Part shown: in pieces, positions 23,629 through 32,599 of the stretch | Layout: every line of letters begins with the position of its first letter | How positions within the stretch are numbered: the first letter of the stretch is position 1 | Assembly (NCBI RefSeq): GCF_000956535.1 | Contig: NZ_JYIY01000079.1 | Span: forward strand, 62,001-126,000 | Direction: 5' to 3' | DNA: 64,000 nt | DNA from: Microbacterium ginsengisoli | Lineage (GTDB): Bacteria; Actinomycetota; Actinomycetes; Actinomycetales; Microbacteriaceae | The notes under the pieces: generated by a model | Databases searched by the model: none | Seen by the model: only the letters and a program-made list of their open reading frames with translations | What the model was told of the DNA's origin: nothing | Position numbers and translations under genes: made by a program

Positions 23629-24456
23629 TCAGGCGCCGACCTTGAAGCGGGCGAAGCCCGTGAGCGTCAGACCTGCGTCCTTCGCGACCTGCGCGACGGA
23701 GAGCTTGTTGTCCTTGGCGTAGTCCTGGTCGAGCAGCGCGACCTGCTTGAAGAACGCGTTCACGCGGCCCTCGACGATCTTCGGCAGCGCGGCCTCCGGC
23801 TTGCCCTCGTTGCGGGAGATCTCGGTGACGATCTCGCGCTCCTTCTCGACATCGGCCTCGGGGACCTCGTCGCGGGTGAGGTAGCTCGGGTTGGCGAACG
23901 AGATGTGCTGCGCGAGCGAGCGAGCGGTCTCGGCGTCGTCGCCCGAGTAGGCGAGCACCACACCGACCTGCGGGGGCAGGTCCTTGCTGGTCTTGTGCAG
24001 GTACACCTCGATGTGGTCACCGGCGAGCGTGCGCACGCGGCGCAGCTCGACCTTCTCACCGATGATCGCGGCCTCGTCCGAGATGAGCTGCTCGACGGTC
24101 TGGCCGTTCGCGTCGGCGGCCAGAGCGGCCTCGGCGGAGTCCGCACCGGCGGCGGCCGCGGCATCCGCGACCTTGTCGGCGAGGGCGATGAAACGCTCGT
24201 TCTTCGCGACGAAGTCGGTCTCGCAGGCGAGCTCGACGAGCGTCACCTTGCCGCCGAGCTCGCGAGCGGTCACGAGGCCCTCGCTCGTCGAACGGTCAGC
24301 GCGCTTGGCGTTGCCCTTCGCGCCCTTGAGGCGCAGGATCTCGACGGCCTTCTCGACGTCGCCGTCGGCCTCCTCGAGTGCCTTCTTGGTGTCGACCATG
24401 CCGGTGCCGAGCTGCTCGCGCAGCGCCTTGATGTCAGCGATGGTGAAGTTGGCCAT
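23629..24456 (-). CDS. tsf: Translation elongation factor Ts
   Basis: Nucleotide-exchange factor for EF-Tu (275 aa). The start MANFTIADIKALREQLGTG, followed by MVDTKKALEEADGD, is the N-terminal UBA-like domain that contacts EF-Tu. VELACETDFVAKNERF is the TDFVA core motif. I use the ATG at 24456, which has AAGGAG seven bases upstream; the frame stays open into rpsB but that part is not homologous. It follows rpsB with a 98-bp gap containing a hairpin. Confidence 0.97.
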   Translation of the reverse strand: MANFTIADIKALREQLGTGMVDTKKALEEADGDVEKAVEILRLKGAKGNAKRADRSTSEGLVTARELGGKVTLVELACETDFVAKNERFIALADKVADAAAAAGADSAEAALAADANGQTVEQLISDEAAIIGEKVELRRVRTLAGDHIEVYLHKTSKDLPPQVGVVLAYSGDDAETARSLAQHISFANPSYLTRDEVPEADVEKEREIVTEISRNEGKPEAALPKIVEGRVNAFFKQVALLDQDYAKDNKLSVAQVAKDAGLTLTGFARFKVGA

Positions 24457-24492
24457 GGGTGGCGGCTCCTTCTGTCTATGCGTTCGCGTGGG

Positions 24493-24529
24493 CGATCGGC
24501 GCGGCGCGATGCGCACGCCGCGCCGATCG
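24493..24529 (-). terminator. Hairpin between rpsB and tsf (possible attenuator)
   Basis: A 14-bp perfect inverted repeat (cgatcggcgcggcg and its complement) with a 9-base loop. Its position inside the rpsB-tsf operon suggests partial termination or mRNA processing that sets the S2:EF-Ts ratio. No U-run is visible. Confidence 0.5.
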
Positions 24530-24554
24530 TAGTGCGTCTGGACGACGCGGAGGT

Positions 24555-25397
24555 TTACTGGGCGTCGGCCTCGGGCGCGACAGCGGCCTCGGCGGCAGCC
24601 TCGACCTCGACGACCTCGGTCTCGACGACCTCGGCCTGCGGCTGCTCGAGCAGCTCGCGCTCCCACTCGGCCAGAGGCTCGGCCTCTTCGGCGTCGCCGG
24701 CAGGCTGGTGGCGCTGGATGAGCCCCTCGGCTGCCGCGTCCGCAATGATGCGGGTGAGCAGCGAGACCGAGCGGATCGCGTCGTCGTTGCCCGGGATCGG
24801 GAACTGGAACTCGTCGGGGTCGGCGTTCGTGTCGAGGATGCCGATCACGGGGATACCGAGCTTCTTGGCCTCGTCGATCGCGAGGTGCTCGCGCTTGGCG
24901 TCGACCACCCAGATCGCCGACGGCGTCTTGGTGAGGTTGCGGATACCGCCGAGCGACTTGTGCAGCTTGTCGAGCTCGCGCTGCTTGAGCAGCAGCTCCT
25001 TCTTGGTGAAGCCGGTGCCGGCCGGGTCGTTGAAGTCGAGCTCCTCGAGCTCCTTCATGCGCGCGAGGCGCTTCGACACGGTGGAGAAGTTCGTGAGCAG
25101 ACCGCCCAGCCAGCGCTGGTTGACGAAGGGCTGGCCGACGCGGGTCGCCTGCTCGGCGATGACCTCCTGGGCCTGCTTCTTCGTGCCGACGAAGAGCACG
25201 GTGCCGCCGTGGGCGACCGTCTCCTTGACGAACTCGTACGCCTTGTCGATGTACGACAGCGACTGCTGCAGGTCGATGATGTGGATGCCGGAGCGCTCGG
25301 TGAGGATGAAGCGCTTCACCTTCGGGTTCCACCGGCGGGTCTGGTGTCCGAAGTGCACGCCGCTGTCGAGCAGCTGGCGGATGGTGACGACGGCCAT
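24555..25397 (-). CDS. rpsB: 30S ribosomal protein S2
   Basis: Small-subunit protein (280 aa) at the head-body junction of the 30S. It starts [20 protein letters not shown] and contains the family segments [12 protein letters not shown] and [20 protein letters not shown]. The last 40 or so residues form an acidic Ala/Glu/Val tail, longer than in E. coli S2. The ATG at 25397 is used; the frame is open upstream but the sequence there is not conserved. The TAA stop is unusual among mostly TGA/TAG stops here. First gene of rpsB-tsf. Confidence 0.97.
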   Translation of the reverse strand: MAVVTIRQLLDSGVHFGHQTRRWNPKVKRFILTERSGIHIIDLQQSLSYIDKAYEFVKETVAHGGTVLFVGTKKQAQEVIAEQATRVGQPFVNQRWLGGLLTNFSTVSKRLARMKELEELDFNDPAGTGFTKKELLLKQRELDKLHKSLGGIRNLTKTPSAIWVVDAKREHLAIDEAKKLGIPVIGILDTNADPDEFQFPIPGNDDAIRSVSLLTRIIADAAAEGLIQRHQPAGDAEEAEPLAEWERELLEQPQAEVVETEVVEVEAAAEAAVAPEADAQ

Positions 25398-25686
25398 GGC
25401 CGTTCTCCTGTCTGGCGCGGGGCGCCTCTTGCGGTTGTCCTCTGCGCGCGGATGCGGCGCGGAGCCTGGTGCCCGGCGCCACTCCGCCCGTCGAGACGGG
25501 ACCGTCGGAGTGGATGCCACCCGGCGGAGACCGCCGGGCTCTGGGCACGCGTAGTCACCCCGACAAGCGAGGTGCTCGTTCAGCATACAGGACGCCGTCT
25601 CCTCCCCCGGCGGCCGAGCGGATGCGGCCTCCCCCGCGAGTTGCATCGTTCGCTCCCGCGTACGCCGCGAAGGCCAGCATCGACCC
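25398..25686. other. Intergenic region between rpsB and the M23 peptidase gene
   Basis: It holds the rpsB leader. A TATGCT box on the minus strand (25582-25587) would start an mRNA with a leader of about 180 nt. Within it, an 8-bp stem (cccggcgg/ccgccggg, 25520-25538) is the clearest structure. I see no -35 match, no tRNA and no small ORF. A variant box, CAGCAT, sits at 25675-25680, six bases before the peptidase ATG. Confidence 0.4.
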
Positions 25687-26208
25687 ATGCGCCGCCCCCT
25701 CACCGCCGCCCTCCTCACCGCCGCACTGGCCCTCGCGGCGGGCGCACCGGCGGACGCGACACCGACCGCTGCGCCGGGCGGTGCCCGTGGGGTCGCGCAG
25801 CCCACCTGGTCGTGGCCGGTCGCGCCGCCGCGCGTCATCGCCGGATACGCGGCACCCGCCAGCGCCTACGGCGCGGGTCATCGCGGAATCGACCTGGCTG
25901 CGAATGAGGGCGCACCCGTTCTCGCCGTCGATGACGGAGTGATCGCGTTCGTGGGCACCGTGGTGGATCGAGCAGTGATCACGATCCGACATGACGACGG
26001 TGTGGTCAGCACTCTCGAGCCAGTGACTTCCGGCCTTCCCGTGGGCGCCCGCATCGCGGCAGGCGATCAGGTGGGAACGGTGACGACCGGGGGCCACGTC
26101 GCGCCCGGGGGCGTCCATCTCGGCGCACGTCTGCACGGAGCGTACGTCAATCCGTTGCTGCTCCTCGGAAGAGTCGAGCGGGCAGTGCTGCTGCCGTGCT
26201 GCGGCTGA
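25687..26208 (+). CDS. Secreted M23 family metallopeptidase
   Basis: Exported peptidoglycan endopeptidase-like protein of 173 aa. The signal peptide spans about 1-25 ([20 protein letters not shown]). The M23/LysM-type core has HRGIDLA (zinc His and Asp, about 63-69) and the second metal motif GGVHLGARL (about 146-154), in place of the more common Hx[16 protein letters not shown] is the conserved strand. The small size fits a single catalytic domain without a binding module. It is divergent from rpsB and is followed by xerC on the opposite strand. Confidence 0.87.
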   Translation: MRRPLTAALLTAALALAAGAPADATPTAAPGGARGVAQPTWSWPVAPPRVIAGYAAPASAYGAGHRGIDLAANEGAPVLAVDDGVIAFVGTVVDRAVITIRHDDGVVSTLEPVTSGLPVGARIAAGDQVGTVTTGGHVAPGGVHLGARLHGAYVNPLLLLGRVERAVLLPCCG

Positions 26209-26256
26209 GCACGACCAGAGCCGGCGTCTCGATGAGGACGCCAACGGCCGCACCCG

Positions 26257-27207
26257 TCAGGCGCGCGGATGCGCCTGACGGTAGGCAGCGGTCAGCCGCT
26301 CCGTCGACACGTGGGTGTAGATCTGGGTGGTACCCAGGCTCGCGTGGCCGAGCAGCTCCTGCACCGCCCGCAGGTCCGCCCCGCCGTCGAGCAGATGCGT
26401 GGCGGCCGTGTGACGGAGAGTATGCGGACCGACGTGCTCGACACCGAGGGCTGGCGCGAGTGCACTGCTGACGACCCGGTAGACCCCTCGGGGGGTGAGC
26501 GCGCCCCCGCGCGCACCGAGAAAGACGCGGTCGCCCGGGTCCGCACTCCGAGCCCGAAGCACCGGTCGTGCACTGTCGAGGTACTCGCCGAGGGCACGGT
26601 CGGCGGGCGCACCGAAGGGGACGACCCGCTCTTTGTCGCCCTTGCCGCGCACTCGCGCGGTGCGGCGCGCGCGGTCGATGTCGGTCACGCGCAGAGCGCA
26701 GAGCTCCGAGACCCGTACTCCGGTCGCGTAGAGCATCTCGAGGAGCGCGTGGTCGCGCACGGCGACGGGGTCCCGTTCGGCGGCCCGGGCTGCGGCCGCG
26801 GCCAGCACCTGGTCGACCGCGGTCGTGGTGGCCACCCGCGGCAGGGTGCGCCCGCGGGCTGGTGCGGCGAGGCGGGCCGCAGGGTCGCGCGCCACCAGTC
26901 CCCGCTCGAATGCCCACGAGAACAGTCCGCGCACGGTGGCACGGCGGCGGGCGAGCGTCGCGGGCGCGTCCCCCCGCTGCACGGCAGCCCACATCCACTC
27001 CCGCAGATCATCCGTGTCGATGTCGTCGATCGAACGGTGCTCGCCGAGATGGTGCGAGAGATCGACCATGTCCTGTGTGTACGCCCGCACCGTGGCAGGA
27101 GACAGGCGCCGAACGTCGCGAAGGTGGACGAGCCATTCGCGGGCGACCTCGTCCAGCGCGGCGGGCGGGCGCGGGGACGACGGCACGACGGATGCCTCGG
27201 ACGTCAT
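26257..27207 (-). CDS. xerC: Tyrosine recombinase XerC (chromosome dimer resolution)
   Basis: Site-specific recombinase (316 aa) acting with XerD at dif. The N-terminal SAM-like domain (about 18-105) precedes the catalytic domain with Arg165 (GVRVSEL), Lys189 (GKGDKER), His262 and Arg265 (PHTLRHT), His288 (LGHAS) and the nucleophile Tyr297 (TQIYTHV). All six residues are present. It sits in the conserved xerC-dprA-comM neighbourhood and is a host gene, not part of the element that starts 800 bp away. A CACACT box lies six bases before the ATG. Confidence 0.93.
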   Translation of the reverse strand: MTSEASVVPSSPRPPAALDEVAREWLVHLRDVRRLSPATVRAYTQDMVDLSHHLGEHRSIDDIDTDDLREWMWAAVQRGDAPATLARRRATVRGLFSWAFERGLVARDPAARLAAPARGRTLPRVATTTAVDQVLAAAAARAAERDPVAVRDHALLEMLYATGVRVSELCALRVTDIDRARRTARVRGKGDKERVVPFGAPADRALGEYLDSARPVLRARSADPGDRVFLGARGGALTPRGVYRVVSSALAPALGVEHVGPHTLRHTAATHLLDGGADLRAVQELLGHASLGTTQIYTHVSTERLTAAYRQAHPRA

Positions 27208-27265
27208 GGTTCCAGTGTGCGGTGCGATGCTCCGACGCTGGGCACGACGCGGCGACGATGACGCA

Positions 27266-28019
27266 TCAGGTCACCCGAAGCCACCCCTCACCTCGGTCGA
27301 CCGCGTCACCGGCAAGCAGGGCGTATCCGAGGATGACCGCAACGTCGGACGGGTCCATGCCTGCCCGGCGCGCGATGTCGCCCACCGTGCGCGGCGCCCT
27401 CGTCGAGAGGGCGTCGCGCACCCGCGTCGCGTCGTCGGTGCGCGCGGCGTCGACGCCCGCGCCGGATGCGAGCCCGGCGTCGATGCCGACGAGCGCGAGG
27501 GCGTCATCGGCGCACGTGATGCACACGGCGTCGTAGTCGCGCAACAGCCGATGACATCCCGCTGAGGCCGGGGAGGTGATCGGACCGGGAACCGCGCCGA
27601 GCGGCCGCCCGAGGGCCGACGCGTGGCCTGCGGTGTTCAGGGATCCGCTGCGCCAGCCCGCTTCGACGACGACAGTGGCGGCTCCGAGCGCCGCGATCAG
27701 CCTGTTGCGCTGGAGAAATCTCCATTTGGTGGGCGCGGCGCCGCACGGCACCTCCGCGGCCACGGCGCCTCCCGCGGCCATCGCCGCCTCGATCAGCTCG
27801 GTATGCCCCGACGGATACACCTTGTCGACACCGCCCGCCAGCACGGCGACGGTGCGGCCACCGACGCCGAACGCAGCCCGGTGGGCGACGCCATCGATCC
27901 CCCAGGCCGCGCCGGAGACGATGATCACGCCTCGTGCGGCGAGGTCGCCCGCCACCTCAGCGGCCGCCGCTTCGCCGTACGCGGTCGCCGCCCGTGCGCC
28001 GACGATTGCGATAAGCGCG
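27266..28019 (-). pseudogene. dprA: dprA 3' fragment (C-terminal two thirds), cut by the mobile element
   Basis: Encodes the Rossmann-like DprA core and C-terminus. DprA loads RecA onto incoming single-stranded DNA in transformation. The reading frame begins at the element junction (IAIVGARAATAYGE), continues through VSGAAWGIDGVAHRAA, the NRLIAALG region and a winged-helix-like end (DIARRAGMDPSDVAV). Its first usable start inside the native sequence is a GTG at 27955, which would drop the first part of the fold. The missing N-terminal part is at 35835-36302. It is 59 bp downstream of xerC in map order, on the same strand. Confidence 0.92.
28013..28019. repeat. Left junction core (attL), aagcgcg
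   Basis: First copy of the 7-bp direct repeat that bounds the element. The dprA sequence (gattgcgat) lies on its left and element sequence (cccttttgcg) on its right. Seven bases is a typical strand-exchange region for tyrosine recombinases. Confidence 0.8.
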
Positions 28020-28022
28020 CCC

Positions 28023-28167
28023 TTTTGCGTCTGATGCAGGTTCCTTCGGGGTTCCAGGTGTCGTTGATCGTACAGGGAGCCTCGTTGGTGCCATCTCCTG
28101 ACTGGCGACGACTTGCGCTCGGTCCGTTGTTTCGCGTTAGATGCGTATTGTCTGCGTTTGATGGGAG
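28023..28167 (+). repeat. Three degenerate 18-bp direct repeats at the left end (candidate recombinase-binding sites)
   Basis: Copies at 28023-28040, 28130-28147 and 28150-28167 share GCGT(C/T)(T/A)GATG with about 12 of 18 matches between pairs. The last two are spaced 20 bp apart. They lie between the core and the recombinase gene, where arm-type binding sites or an autoregulatory region would be expected. No convincing -10 box was found for the recombinase. Confidence 0.45.
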
Positions 28168-28174
28168 TAAACGG

Positions 28175-29290
28175 GTGGTTTCAGGGATGACGGCGCATGG
28201 TGTTGCGGGGCTGTATCTGGCCTCGGGCGTGTCGTTGTTGCGTGCCGAGGAGTCCGTGTTCGAGGCGATGGTGACGGGTTGGCGGGCACAGCAGATGGGC
28301 GGGCGCGGTCTGCGCGAGGACTACGTGACCGGGACGGTGCGCGCGGTCCGGCAGTTCCATACGCACGCGGGCACGTGGCCGTGGTTGTGGTCGGCGGGCC
28401 TGTTCGATGATTGGATGATGGATCTGGTGTCGGTGCGGCAGTTGGCGCCGTCGACGATCCGCGGCTATCAGTTGGCGGTGCGGCAGTTCTGCGACTACCT
28501 CACCTCGGAGCACTACGGGTGGGTGGCAGAGTGCGAGCTGCGGTTCGGAACGCACCCGGTGCAGGTCTGCCACGACTGGAACACGACCCGGCATCTGCAG
28601 GACTACGAGGGCCGGCCGGGGCGGCGACCGTTGACGCGATACGAGTTGCAGGCGCTGTTCGACCGCGCCGACGCGGAGGTCGAGCGGTGCCTGGAGAGTG
28701 GCCGCAAGGGCGCGTTGCCAGCGTATCGGGACGCGGTGCTGCTGCGAGTGGCGTATGCGTGGGGGTTGCGGGCGAACGAGGCGGTTCATCTGGATGTGAC
28801 CGACTTCTACCGCAACGCGCACGCCCCGGAGTTCGGCGAGTTCGGGATGCTTCACGTCCGCCACGGAAAGTCGTCGCGGGGCGGCCCACCCAAGCGGCGA
28901 TCAGTGGTGACGCTGCGGGACTGGGCGGTGGAGGCGGTGCAGGACTATCTGGAGAACGTCTGGCCGCTGATGCGGCCGGACGGTGAGCGGGCGCTGTGGT
29001 TCTCGGAGCGCGGCACCCGGCTGCGGACGAGGGAGCTGTCGGACCGGTTCGCCGCCTACCGGGACGACCTCGGGTTCGACCGGGTGCTGTCTCCGCACGC
29101 GCTGCGGCACAGCTACGTGACGCATCTGATCGAGGAGGGCGTGGATCCGGTGTTCGTGCAGCGGCAGGTCGGGCATCAGCACCAGTCCACGACGTCGATC
29201 TACACCGGGGTCAGCGGCGACTTCGCGAACAAGATGATGCGGGATGCGTTGGAGCGGCTGCGGCCGCAGGAGGAAGGAGCGGGCCGATGA
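28175..29290 (+). CDS. Tyrosine recombinase of the element (TnpA-like integrase)
   Basis: Site-specific recombinase (371 aa) expected to cut and join at the 7-bp cores. A SAM-like core-binding domain (about 25-140) precedes the catalytic domain. The full active site is visible: Arg199 (WGLRANEA), Lys232 (RHGKSSRG), His308 and Arg311 (PHALRHS), His334 (VGHQHQ) and Tyr343 (SIYTGV). I prefer the GTG at 28175 because GGGAG lies seven bases upstream; the ATG at 28187 is the alternative. Its stop overlaps the next start (ATGA). It is unlike host XerC in length and motif wording. Confidence 0.92.
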   Translation: MVSGMTAHGVAGLYLASGVSLLRAEESVFEAMVTGWRAQQMGGRGLREDYVTGTVRAVRQFHTHAGTWPWLWSAGLFDDWMMDLVSVRQLAPSTIRGYQLAVRQFCDYLTSEHYGWVAECELRFGTHPVQVCHDWNTTRHLQDYEGRPGRRPLTRYELQALFDRADAEVERCLESGRKGALPAYRDAVLLRVAYAWGLRANEAVHLDVTDFYRNAHAPEFGEFGMLHVRHGKSSRGGPPKRRSVVTLRDWAVEAVQDYLENVWPLMRPDGERALWFSERGTRLRTRELSDRFAAYRDDLGFDRVLSPHALRHSYVTHLIEEGVDPVFVQRQVGHQHQSTTSIYTGVSGDFANKMMRDALERLRPQEEGAGR

Positions 29291-29637
29291 AGGTGATCGG
29301 GTACGAGTGGCGGTTGCGGGAGGTGATGGCGGCGTCGGGGATCTTCGCGACGTCGAAGCTGGTGCCGTTGTTGCGTGAGCGCGGGATCGAGTTGTCGGCG
29401 AGCCAGATCTACCGGTTAGCGACGGAGAAGCCGGAACGGCTGAACATGCACGTGCTGGTCGCGCTGATGGACATCTTCGAGTGCAGCGCGGACGACCTGG
29501 TCCGCAAGGTCGACCTGGGCGCCTCGGCGGCGGCGACCGGCACCGACGGCGAGGACCGGTCCGCGGGCGGCGCGGCGACGTTGCGGGAGAAGGGCCTGCG
29601 TCCGCCGCGGGCGCGCGTGATCCCGACGGATGGGTGA
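29287..29637 (+). CDS. Small helix-turn-helix protein (XRE/Cro-like) of the recombinase operon
   Basis: A 116-aa DNA-binding protein. The HTH lies at about 20-75, with LVPLLRERGIELSASQIYRL and the following LNMHVLVALMDIFECSADDL, a Cro/C1-type arrangement. The C-terminus is Gly/Ala-rich and basic (PPRARVIP). It overlaps the recombinase by 4 bp and the next gene by 8 bp, so all three are translationally coupled. It may be a recombination directionality or accessory factor, or a regulator of the operon; the position favours an accessory role. Confidence 0.82.
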   Translation: MKVIGYEWRLREVMAASGIFATSKLVPLLRERGIELSASQIYRLATEKPERLNMHVLVALMDIFECSADDLVRKVDLGASAAATGTDGEDRSAGGAATLREKGLRPPRARVIPTDG

Positions 29638-32179
29638 CGAGGTCCGCGACGTCCTGGTCGCGGTCATCGCCGAGGTCGAGACGACCGTCACGCGAGATGT
29701 CATCCGTCAGATCGTGAACCGCACGATCGTCCGGGAACCCGCAGGGCGGCGTCTGCTCGCACAGCTGACCAAGGATCCGGGGATGCTGGTGTCGGGGTCG
29801 ACGCGGATCCCGCGATTGCTGGATCGCATCCTGCTCGATCTCGCCGACGCCGGCGGCAGCACGGTTCGCCCGCCGGGCTGCGCACGCTGCGGCCGGGTGG
29901 AGTTGCTGGTCTGCCGGGACGGTGAGGATCGGATCTGCGCGGCCTGCGGGCGGGCGCGCCTGGACGTGCTGATCGACTGCGTCGAATGCGAGCGGAGCGG
30001 GCAGCTGCGGCACGCGCAAGTGGGCGACCGGGCCTACTGCCGCTCCTGCTGGCGGGCGCTGCAGGACGTCGCCGACGAGCGCCTGGACAGGTTCGTCGCC
30101 GAGCGGATTCCCGGCGGGACTCTCTACATGATGCTGACCGCGACCGAGGGACTGAAGGCGGATCGCACGTTGCGACTCGCGCTGGAATGCGAGCTGTTCG
30201 GCGCCGACTGGATCGCCGACCCGCCGGCATCGTCGGTCCTGTTTGCCACGTTCTACGAGCGGCTGCGTGAGCTCGGCGCCCAGCTGCCAGCCCTGACCTG
30301 CGGGCACTGCGGCCGGGTCCGGAAGCTCCCGGACCGACTCGAGGGGCGGATCTGCTGCGGCGCCTGCTACAAAGCCGCGCACCGGGCGGTCTGCGACGGA
30401 TGCGGCAACACGGCCCATTTGGAGCTACGCCGCCCCAACGGTGACAGGCTCTGCCAGGCCTGCACGAACCAGCTGCCCGAATCCTCCGCGGAGTGCATCG
30501 GCTGCGGGAACCACCGGCTGATCGCGGTGCGCACTTCGGACGGGCCGATGTGTTCCGGCTGCCGGACCGCGCCCGGCACCGATGTCTGCACGGTGTGCGG
30601 CACCTCGGGTCCGTGTCGGTTCCCCGGCACCGAGAAGGCGATCTGCCTGACCTGCTACGCCGCCGCCCGGGTGGACATCTGTCACCGCTGCGGGCGAGAG
30701 CGGGAATGCCGGTTCGCGGGCACACCCAAGGCGATCTGCACGCCTTGCGCGCTCCCCCGCAAACCGTGCTCGGTCTGCGCCCGGGTGGTGCTCCCGATCC
30801 GGCACACCCCGGACGGGGAGCCGCTCTGCTGGAACTGCGCCCCGCACATCGTGGAGGCATGCATCGGCTGCGGCCGCGAAGCGCGGGTCAGCGCACGCAC
30901 TGACCAGGGGCCGCTCTGCCAGCGTTGCGCCCGGACCAGCCCGCTGATGTTCCGCGATTGCCGTCGCTGCGGGACTCACGGACGGCTGCACCACCGCCGC
31001 TGGTGTGATCGCTGCTACGCCGACGACAAGATCCGCGAACTGCTCCCGGACGATGTCGTGGCAGCCATTCCGATGCTCGCGACACTGCGCGAGCGGTTCC
31101 TGGCCGCGGACGAGCGACGCACCCTGGACGCCTTCCGCCGCAACACGACGGTCGCGATCCTGCGGGAGGCCGTCTCCGGCACGGAGCCGCTGAGCCACGC
31201 GCTGCTGGACCGGCTGGGCACGCCTGGGTCGACTGCCCCCGTCCGGGCGCTGCTGGCCGAGTATGGCTTGCTCCCTGCGCGGGACGAGCAGTTGGTCCGG
31301 TTCGAGACCTGGTGCCAGGACCGGTCGGCGCAGATCCTCGACCCGGACCATCGCCGCCTGTTCGACCGATTCGTCCGCTGGCGTCATCTTCGGCAGCTGC
31401 GCGAGCAGGACCGCCAGACCGGGCGGCGGCAATCAGACGGGCGACGGCAGGAACTGACCCAGGTCCTCGGCCTGCTGGGCTGGCTCACCGCACGCTCGGA
31501 ATCGCTGACGATGCTCGACCAGGCGCGGCTGGATCTCTGGCTGCTCGAGGGCCCAAGGCTTCGCCGACGCGTCGCGGCGTTCCTGGAGTGGGCCGCCCGC
31601 GACGGCACCTGCCCCCGCCTGCGCGTCCCTTCCCTGACCAGCACCCCCAACACGCCGACCGGCGCCAGCGTCGACGAACGCTGGGAACTGCTGGGCAGGG
31701 TGCTCAGCGCGCACGACGACGACCCTCGCACCCGACTCGCGGGCGCACTGCTGCTGCTGTTCGGGATCCCGGTGGCCCGGCTGCATCTGCTGCGCGTGAC
31801 CGACATCACCTCCACCGACACGGTCACGATCCGTCTCGGCGCGGACCCGCTGGAGCTCCCCGACGCGATCGGGCAGCTCGCGATCACCGCCCGTGAGCAC
31901 CGCGACGCGCCACGCCTGCTCACCGACGCCGGAGAATCCGATTGGCTGTTCCCGGGCCAGCATCACGGCGCTCCGCTCTCCCGCGACGCGCTCACCGACC
32001 GGCTGGCCAGGTTCGGCATCCGTGCCCGCCATGCCCGCGCCGGCGCGCTGGCCTCCCTCGCCCAGGAGCTGCCCGCCCCGGTGATCGCACGACTGACCGG
32101 CCTTCACGTGACCGCGGCCACCCGCTGGGCCGAAGCCGTCGTAGCCAGCAACGCCCGCTACAGCGCGCTCACACGCTGA
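29630..32179 (+). CDS. 849-aa multi-zinc-knuckle protein with a degenerate recombinase-like C-terminus
   Basis: Third protein of the operon. Residues about 84-460 carry about 20 CxxC motifs (CARC, CAAC, CVEC, CRSC, CGHC and so on), enough for about ten zinc knuckles. A helical region (about 470-650) resembles a SAM-like core-binding domain. The last 180 residues follow the layout of a tyrosine-recombinase catalytic domain (LLLLFGIPVARLHLLRVTDI, then WLFPGQHHGAPLSRDAL, then VIARLTGLHVTAATRWAEAV). The first Arg, the HxxR motif and the Tyr are not in place. I infer a non-catalytic partner that binds DNA. The 8-bp overlap ties its dose to the recombinase. Confidence 0.8.
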   Translation: MGDEVRDVLVAVIAEVETTVTRDVIRQIVNRTIVREPAGRRLLAQLTKDPGMLVSGSTRIPRLLDRILLDLADAGGSTVRPPGCARCGRVELLVCRDGEDRICAACGRARLDVLIDCVECERSGQLRHAQVGDRAYCRSCWRALQDVADERLDRFVAERIPGGTLYMMLTATEGLKADRTLRLALECELFGADWIADPPASSVLFATFYERLRELGAQLPALTCGHCGRVRKLPDRLEGRICCGACYKAAHRAVCDGCGNTAHLELRRPNGDRLCQACTNQLPESSAECIGCGNHRLIAVRTSDGPMCSGCRTAPGTDVCTVCGTSGPCRFPGTEKAICLTCYAAARVDICHRCGRERECRFAGTPKAICTPCALPRKPCSVCARVVLPIRHTPDGEPLCWNCAPHIVEACIGCGREARVSARTDQGPLCQRCARTSPLMFRDCRRCGTHGRLHHRRWCDRCYADDKIRELLPDDVVAAIPMLATLRERFLAADERRTLDAFRRNTTVAILREAVSGTEPLSHALLDRLGTPGSTAPVRALLAEYGLLPARDEQLVRFETWCQDRSAQILDPDHRRLFDRFVRWRHLRQLREQDRQTGRRQSDGRRQELTQVLGLLGWLTARSESLTMLDQARLDLWLLEGPRLRRRVAAFLEWAARDGTCPRLRVPSLTSTPNTPTGASVDERWELLGRVLSAHDDDPRTRLAGALLLLFGIPVARLHLLRVTDITSTDTVTIRLGADPLELPDAIGQLAITAREHRDAPRLLTDAGESDWLFPGQHHGAPLSRDALTDRLARFGIRARHARAGALASLAQELPAPVIARLTGLHVTAATRWAEAVVASNARYSALTR

Positions 32180-32206
32180 TCGGCGGCCACGGCAGACTCG
32201 ACAGCA

Positions 32207-32593
32207 TGAACGATGAGCTTCCCCCGCAGATCCGGACGATCGCCGACCGCATCGCGGACGGCTGGGCGGACACCATCGACATCGGCCCGGGATGGTTCGA
32301 CCTTCTCGGCCCGGCTGGACCAACAGCTCGCCGAGATCTCGCCCGGCTACGTCATCGAGCAATGCAAGACGAAGTTCGGCACCCTCCGCTACTACGCGCG
32401 CCCCGAAGACGCCGACCACATCGACGCGGCCCGGTTCTCGGACATCATCCGGGATGCCGAGGACGAAAGCGCGACCGTCTGCGAGGACTGCGGCCAGCCC
32501 GCCCAGTAGGTCACGAGCCGCGGGTGGGTCTGGACCCTCTGCACCGCGCACGCACAGCAGCGGACGAACCCCTCCGAGATGTCGGCTGGCTGA
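32207..32593 (+). pseudogene. Broken gene for a small zinc-ribbon protein (frameshift and in-frame stop)
   Basis: The N-terminus reads MNDELPPQIRTIADRIADGW to GPGWFDLL in one frame. The continuation (ARLDQQLAEISPGYVIEQCK, KFGTLRYYARPED, CEDCGQPAQ) is in the next frame, consistent with one extra G or C in the run at about 32309-32314. A TAG at about 32507-32509 then interrupts CEDCGQPAQ before RGWVWTLCTAHAQQRT, which supplies the second half of a Cys4 site. Both lesions are within one otherwise continuous homologous sequence. A sequencing error could explain the first, less easily the second. Confidence 0.72.
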
Positions 32594-32599
32594 TCCATC

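Noticed and set aside
26257..27207. xerC considered as the integrase of the element
   Set aside because: It is the standard host gene in the xerC-dprA-comM neighbourhood and lies outside the 7-bp junctions.
27623..28174. N-terminal extension of the element recombinase into dprA
   Set aside because: This part is antisense dprA and the junction sequence. The recombinase starts within the element at 28175 or 28187.
30000..32179. Zinc-knuckle protein read as an RNA polymerase or topoisomerase fragment
   Set aside because: The CxxC spacing is too regular and numerous, and no polymerase or topoisomerase motif follows. The C-terminus instead resembles a recombinase layout.
32207..32593. Two separate small genes, one per frame
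   Set aside because: The two frames continue a single protein with a Cys4-like site completed after the stop. A broken gene explains the data better.
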